A stretch of 64,000 bases of DNA from Halopseudomonas xiamenensis (GTDB taxonomy: Bacteria; Pseudomonadota; Gammaproteobacteria; Pseudomonadales; Pseudomonadaceae). The stretch covers positions 1 to 64,000 of the forward strand of contig NZ_JACLGO010000006.1 of the NCBI RefSeq assembly GCF_014219065.1. Reading direction: 5' to 3'. Under the pieces are notes generated by a model. That model had not been told where the DNA came from and ran no database searches. It saw only the letters and a list, made by a program, of their open reading frames with translations. Of this stretch, positions 60,185 to 64,000 are shown piece after piece (position 1 is the stretch's first letter; each line of letters opens with the position of its first letter). The translations under genes and the position numbers were made by a program.

Positions 60185-61216
60185 TCAGGGGGAGGTTTTC
60201 CGGCTGGACGGCAGATGGCGGTCCAGTCTCGCATGCAGCGCCGTGATGAAGGCGGCGCTCAGTTGGGCATCTACACTCAGGTACCACCAGTTGTCACGCG
60301 CGAAGCCAGCGCATTTGACCGCGTCCTTCTCGGTCATGATCAGTGGCTCGCCATGATCGAACTCGGCGAAGCTGTCGGCATTGTACTGGGCATGATCGGC
60401 AAAGGCATGGATTTCCGGCAGGAAGCCGTGATTCTCCAGGGTCTTGCAAAAGCGCTCGGGGTTACCGATACCCGCCACCGCCTGCACCCGGGGTGGCGCT
60501 TTCCACTGCGCCGGGCTGATGCGCTCACCGGTCTTCAGATTGACCAGTTCGGTTGCCTGCAGCCGCATGGCGAAGGCGCCATCGGCATCGACAGCGGCGC
60601 CGGTACGCACCTGCAGATCCACCGAGGCCAGGCGACTGGCCGGCTCGCGCAGCGGCCCCTCGGGCAGGCAACGGGCATTGCCCAGCCCGCGTGCATGATC
60701 GATCATCACCACCTCCAGGGTGCGCCCCATGCGGTAGTGTTGCAGGCCGTCGTCACTGACAATCACATCCACCGGGGCGTGCTCCAGCAGATAGCGCCCG
60801 GCCCTGGCGCGGTCAGGGTCGATCACCACCGGCACCTGGCAGCGGCTGGCGATCAGCAGCGGCTCGTCGCCCACCTGCTCCGGACCGTCCTCGGTGGGAC
60901 GGATACGCCATGGCCAGGAAGGTGGCTTGGCGCCATAGCCGCGACTGATGACACCCACGCGCAGCCCACGGCTACGCAAGTGTTCCACCAGCCAGAGGAC
61001 CATCGGCGTCTTGCCGGTGCCGCCCAGGGTGATATTGCCCACCACGATCAGCGGTACCGGCGGTTGCCAACGGCTTGCCGGGCTGTCCAGATAGCGTTGC
61101 CGGCGACCCATGGCGACCCTCTGATACAGCTGCGACAGAGGCCGCAGCAGGATCAGCCAGCCATGCCGTTCGTACCAGGCACGCAGCATGAACCTCTCGA
61201 GGGAGAGCCGTTTCAT
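60185..61216 (-). CDS. lpxK: Tetraacyldisaccharide 4'-kinase
   Basis: A 343-residue membrane-associated kinase with the N-terminal helix and P-loop [23 protein letters not shown]; further family motifs are [23 protein letters not shown] and [11 protein letters not shown]. It phosphorylates the 4' position of lipid A. The start overlaps the exbD stop by 4 bp (61213-61216). Confidence 0.95.
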   Translation of the reverse strand: MKRLSLERFMLRAWYERHGWLILLRPLSQLYQRVAMGRRQRYLDSPASRWQPPVPLIVVGNITLGGTGKTPMVLWLVEHLRSRGLRVGVISRGYGAKPPSWPWRIRPTEDGPEQVGDEPLLIASRCQVPVVIDPDRARAGRYLLEHAPVDVIVSDDGLQHYRMGRTLEVVMIDHARGLGNARCLPEGPLREPASRLASVDLQVRTGAAVDADGAFAMRLQATELVNLKTGERISPAQWKAPPRVQAVAGIGNPERFCKTLENHGFLPEIHAFADHAQYNADSFAEFDHGEPLIMTEKDAVKCAGFARDNWWYLSVDAQLSAAFITALHARLDRHLPSSRKTSP

Positions 61217-61644
61217 GGCGCCGGGTTTTCCGGCTCGCTGGTGGTCAGCCGCAGGTGGGTGAAGCCCTGCTGGCCAGCGGCATCCATGGCGGTGATGACC
61301 GATTGATGTGGTGTCCTGGCATCAGCGGTGATCACCACTGGCAGGCTGTGATTGCCACCCGATTCGCGGGCCAGGGCCGCCTTCAGGGTATCCAGGCTCG
61401 GACTGATCAGCACATTGCCATTGATCGCCACCTCGCCGGTAGCGGAAATCAGCACTTCGATCTGCTGCGGATCGGTGTTATCGGCCCGCTCGCCGGAAAC
61501 GGATTCCGGCAGGTCGACTTTCAACTGGGTTTCCCGGGTGAAGGTGGTCGACACCATGAAGAAGATCAGCAGCAGGAATACCACGTCGATCAGCGGCGTC
61601 AGGTTGATATCGGTCTCGACCCGTGTCCTGCGTCGAAAGTTCAT
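61213..61644 (-). CDS. exbD: Biopolymer transport protein ExbD
   Basis: A 143-residue protein with one membrane helix containing the ion-channel aspartate (TPLIDVVFLLLIFFMV) and a periplasmic domain (DLPESVSGERADNTDPQQIEVLISATGEVAING). With ExbB it couples proton flow to an outer-membrane energiser. No tonB gene is adjacent. Confidence 0.93.
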   Translation of the reverse strand: MNFRRRTRVETDINLTPLIDVVFLLLIFFMVSTTFTRETQLKVDLPESVSGERADNTDPQQIEVLISATGEVAINGNVLISPSLDTLKAALARESGGNHSLPVVITADARTPHQSVITAMDAAGQQGFTHLRLTTSEPENPAP

Positions 61645-61647
61645 CGA

Positions 61648-62322
61648 TCAATTCCCTTTCGCCAGGCTGACGGGGCGTTTGTCCGTGGCTGACGGGGCGC
61701 TACCGTTGAAGTCGGCTTCACGCTGACCCTGCACCACTTCCACCAGCTTGGTCGCCTCCTGTTCCATGGCCACCACCAGCTCGTCTACCCGGCGCGACAG
61801 GAAGCGGTGGAAGAACAGCGCAGGAATCGCCACGGTCAGGCCCGCCGCGGTAGTGATCAGCGCCTTGGAGATGCCACCGGCCAGCACAGCGGTGTTGCCG
61901 GTCCCCTGCATCATCACCGCGGTGAACACGTCGATCATGCCGATCACGGTACCCAGCAGTCCAAGCAGCGGGGATACCGCAGCGATGGTACCCAGGGTAC
62001 TGAGATAACGCTCCAGCCCATGGATGACCTTGGTCGCCGCCTCCTGGATGCATTCCTTCATGATCTCCCGACCATGATGGGTATTGGCCAGGCCGGCCGC
62101 CAGGACCTCGCCCAGCGGGGAATCGGCACGCAGGGCTTTCAGCCGGCTGGCATCGAGCTGCCCGTCCTTGATCCAGCGCCAGGCCTGGCCCACCAGGTTG
62201 GCCGGCGCAACACGGTTACTGCGCAGCGTCCACAGGCGCTCCAGCACGATGGCCGCAGCCACCACCGAGGACAATACGATCGGCAACATCAGCCAACCGC
62301 CGGCTTTGATCAGTTCCCACAC
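61648..62322 (-). CDS. exbB: ExbB/TolQ family proton channel protein
   Basis: A 224-residue protein with three membrane helices (about 11-31, 108-130 and 150-175) and the MotA/TolQ/ExbB signature GTVIGMIDVFTAVMMQGTGNTAVLAGGISKALITTAAGLTVAIPALFFHRFL. Partner of ExbD, 3 bp downstream. Located behind comEC as in other Pseudomonas genomes. Confidence 0.93.
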   Translation of the reverse strand: MWELIKAGGWLMLPIVLSSVVAAAIVLERLWTLRSNRVAPANLVGQAWRWIKDGQLDASRLKALRADSPLGEVLAAGLANTHHGREIMKECIQEAATKVIHGLERYLSTLGTIAAVSPLLGLLGTVIGMIDVFTAVMMQGTGNTAVLAGGISKALITTAAGLTVAIPALFFHRFLSRRVDELVVAMEQEATKLVEVVQGQREADFNGSAPSATDKRPVSLAKGN

Positions 62323-62349
62323 AGGCGTTCCCTCCGAAATTTGTCTATT

Positions 62350-64000
62350 CTAGGGCTCGGAGGCATGTTCAGCCAACCGGCCCACAACTCGATCCGCATG
62401 CCAGAAGCGTTGTGCACGCTCACGCCAGGACCATTCCCGGCGGGCCTTCCCTGTGTCGTCCAGGACAAAGCGTATCGCTCCGGCGGTGGCAGTATAAACT
62501 GGTTCGGCCCCCAATTCGCGGTAACGTTCCACAACCCGGGGATGCGGATGACCGTATTGGCTGTGCCGGCCAGCACTGAACACCACCCAACGCGGACTGA
62601 CCGCACGGATGAAGGCGTAGGATGACGAGCTGCGGCTGCCATGATGGGGCGCCAGCAGCAGATCGGCAGCCAGCGGTCGCTCCAACATCTGGTATTCGCC
62701 TCGAATCCCAACATCTCCGGGCAACAGCACGGCGCTTTCGCCCACCACCACCCGTAGCACGCAGGACTGCTCGTTGGCCGATGCCGGCGGAGGTGGGCTG
62801 TGCAGAACTTCGAAGCGTACCGCATCCCAGCTCCAGTGCTCACCGGGAATGCACGCCCGCGCCCGGAGCAAGGGGTCGAGTGCGGCAGATTGTCCAGCCA
62901 GCGTGCGCCGGACCGGCAGATTGGCGGTAATGAAAGCTGCGCCGCCAGCGTGGTCATTGTCGGCATGGCTGAGCAACAGCATGTCCAGCTTGCGCACCCC
63001 CAACGCCAGCAGCGCCGGATGCACCACCGCCTCGCCCAGGTCAAAGCCACTGGCAAAGCGCGCACCGGTGTCGTACAGCAGGTCATGATGCTGTGTCTGC
63101 ACCAGCACCGACAGCCCCTGCCCCACGTCCAGCACGGTAACCCACAGCTGGCCGGCCTCCGGGCGTGGCTGTGCTGGCAACAACAGGACCAGAACGCAGG
63201 CCAACCCCGGCAGCCACAGCAGGCGTGCCAACGGACTCAACAGTGCGCCGACTCCGACCAACCCCAGCAGGAAGCCGGTCCAGCCGGGAAACGCCAGGCG
63301 CTCGGCCTCACGCCATTGCGCCACCCACGAGAGCCCCTCGAACAGCCAGTTCAGCGATACGGCCGCCGCCCTGACCAACCACGGGAAGTCGAACAACAGC
63401 TGCAGCAGGGTACCCAGTAAGGCCATCGGCACCACCAGCAGGCTGACCCAGGGAATCGCCAGCATATTGGCCAGTGGTGAACTCAGGCTTCCCGGCATGC
63501 ACCATAGCAGCAGCCAGGGCCAGAGGCCGACGAACACCAGCCACTGGGCACGCCCCCACTTCCACCAGAGATTGGCCATACCCAACCGGGCGCCCATGCC
63601 ATACAGCAGCAGGCCGACCGCGATGAACGACAACCAGAAGCCGGCGCGCAGCGGCGCCGCTGGATTGAACGCCACCACGGCAGCGAAGGCCACCAGCCAG
63701 AAGGTCCACAAGCCCGGCTGGCGATACAGCAACTGGATCAGCAGCCCCAGGGTGATCATTAGTAAGGCCCGTTGCACCGGCACATCGAAGCCTGCCAGCA
63801 ATGCATACAGGGCAGCGACCACGATCACCAGCGGCATCGCCAGCCACAACCGAGGCCAGGGCCATATCAGGATGCCGCAACGCCCCAGCAAGGTCACCAG
63901 ACCGAATACCGCTGCCGCCAGCATACCCACATGCAGTCCGGAAATGACCATCAGGTGGCTGGTGCCGGTAGCCTGCAGCACCTGCCAGTCATCACGCGCG
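62350..64000 (-). CDS. comEC: ComEC/Rec2 DNA uptake channel (5' part beyond the window)
   Basis: About 550 residues of the C-terminal part are present and the frame stays open to the right edge, so the first part (normally about 200 residues) lies outside. Visible are the competence domain (SHLMVISGLHVGMLA, FAAVVAFNPAAPLRAGFWLSFIAVGLLLYG) with many membrane helices, and a metallo-beta-lactamase-type domain (VTVLDVGQGLSVLVQTQHHDLLYDTG, LLLSHADNDHAGG, LLAPHHGS). It transports single-stranded DNA across the inner membrane during transformation. Confidence 0.93.
   Translation of the reverse strand, partial: ARDDWQVLQATGTSHLMVISGLHVGMLAAAVFGLVTLLGRCGILIWPWPRLWLAMPLVIVVAALYALLAGFDVPVQRALLMITLGLLIQLLYRQPGLWTFWLVAFAAVVAFNPAAPLRAGFWLSFIAVGLLLYGMGARLGMANLWWKWGRAQWLVFVGLWPWLLLWCMPGSLSSPLANMLAIPWVSLLVVPMALLGTLLQLLFDFPWLVRAAAVSLNWLFEGLSWVAQWREAERLAFPGWTGFLLGLVGVGALLSPLARLLWLPGLACVLVLLLPAQPRPEAGQLWVTVLDVGQGLSVLVQTQHHDLLYDTGARFASGFDLGEAVVHPALLALGVRKLDMLLLSHADNDHAGGAAFITANLPVRRTLAGQSAALDPLLRARACIPGEHWSWDAVRFEVLHSPPPPASANEQSCVLRVVVGESAVLLPGDVGIRGEYQMLERPLAADLLLAPHHGSRSSSSYAFIRAVSPRWVVFSAGRHSQYGHPHPRVVERYRELGAEPVYTATAGAIRFVLDDTGKARREWSWRERAQRFWHADRVVGRLAEHASEP

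Overview
The window comes from a gammaproteobacterium of the Pseudomonas lineage. The conserved blocks pabC-mltG-tmk-holB-pilZ-tatD, yceD-rpmF-plsX-fabD-fabG-acpP-fabF and murB-kdsB-ycaR-lpxK-exbD-exbB-comEC, the split class II ribonucleotide reductase nrdJa/nrdJb and a complete fap amyloid operon all point there. A secreted PETase-type polyester hydrolase suggests Halopseudomonas (the former P. pertucinogena group) more narrowly. That genus call is inference from gene content; no 16S sequence is present.

Left part (1-22.3 kb): tandem growth-rate-type promoters at the left edge read leftwards out of the window, probably into an rRNA or stable-RNA operon. Then come a thioredoxin-like protein, a PaaI-type thioesterase, an AEC transporter, a hexapeptide acetyltransferase, small membrane proteins, an extensin-like protein, the polyester hydrolase (4507-5415) and a divergent MscS channel. 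A MarR regulator is coupled to two successive FUSC efflux-type proteins. A sodium:solute symporter follows with a 43-residue small partner that is easily missed. Next are phnA, DUF3429, a moxR-DUF58-tgpA operon, a TAXI-type binding protein, rnk and rmuC.

Middle (22.4-37 kb): a sigma-54 activator with a VpsR-like N-terminus faces the six-gene fapABCDEF operon. Upstream of fapA lie a very good -24/-12 promoter, an IHF-like site and two identical 14-bp elements 63 bp apart, so the locus looks like a self-contained sigma-54-controlled amyloid module. A GC-rich hairpin with a GNRA loop lies just after fapC. Upstream are nrdJb/nrdJa, DUF1285, a DUF4823 lipoprotein, a radical SAM protein, a type-B carboxylesterase lipoprotein, an amidohydrolase and a TetR regulator.

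Right part (38-64 kb): a class V aminotransferase, pirin and wrbA are followed by housekeeping blocks: DNA replication (holB, tmk), peptidoglycan (mltG, murB), fatty acid/phospholipid synthesis, maf, sppA, a phosphatase, rluC, rne with a long leader, Kdo/lipid A synthesis (kdsB, lpxK), exbBD and the 3' part of comEC, which is cut by the right edge. I saw no tRNA, rRNA, insertion sequence, prophage or CRISPR array inside the window.
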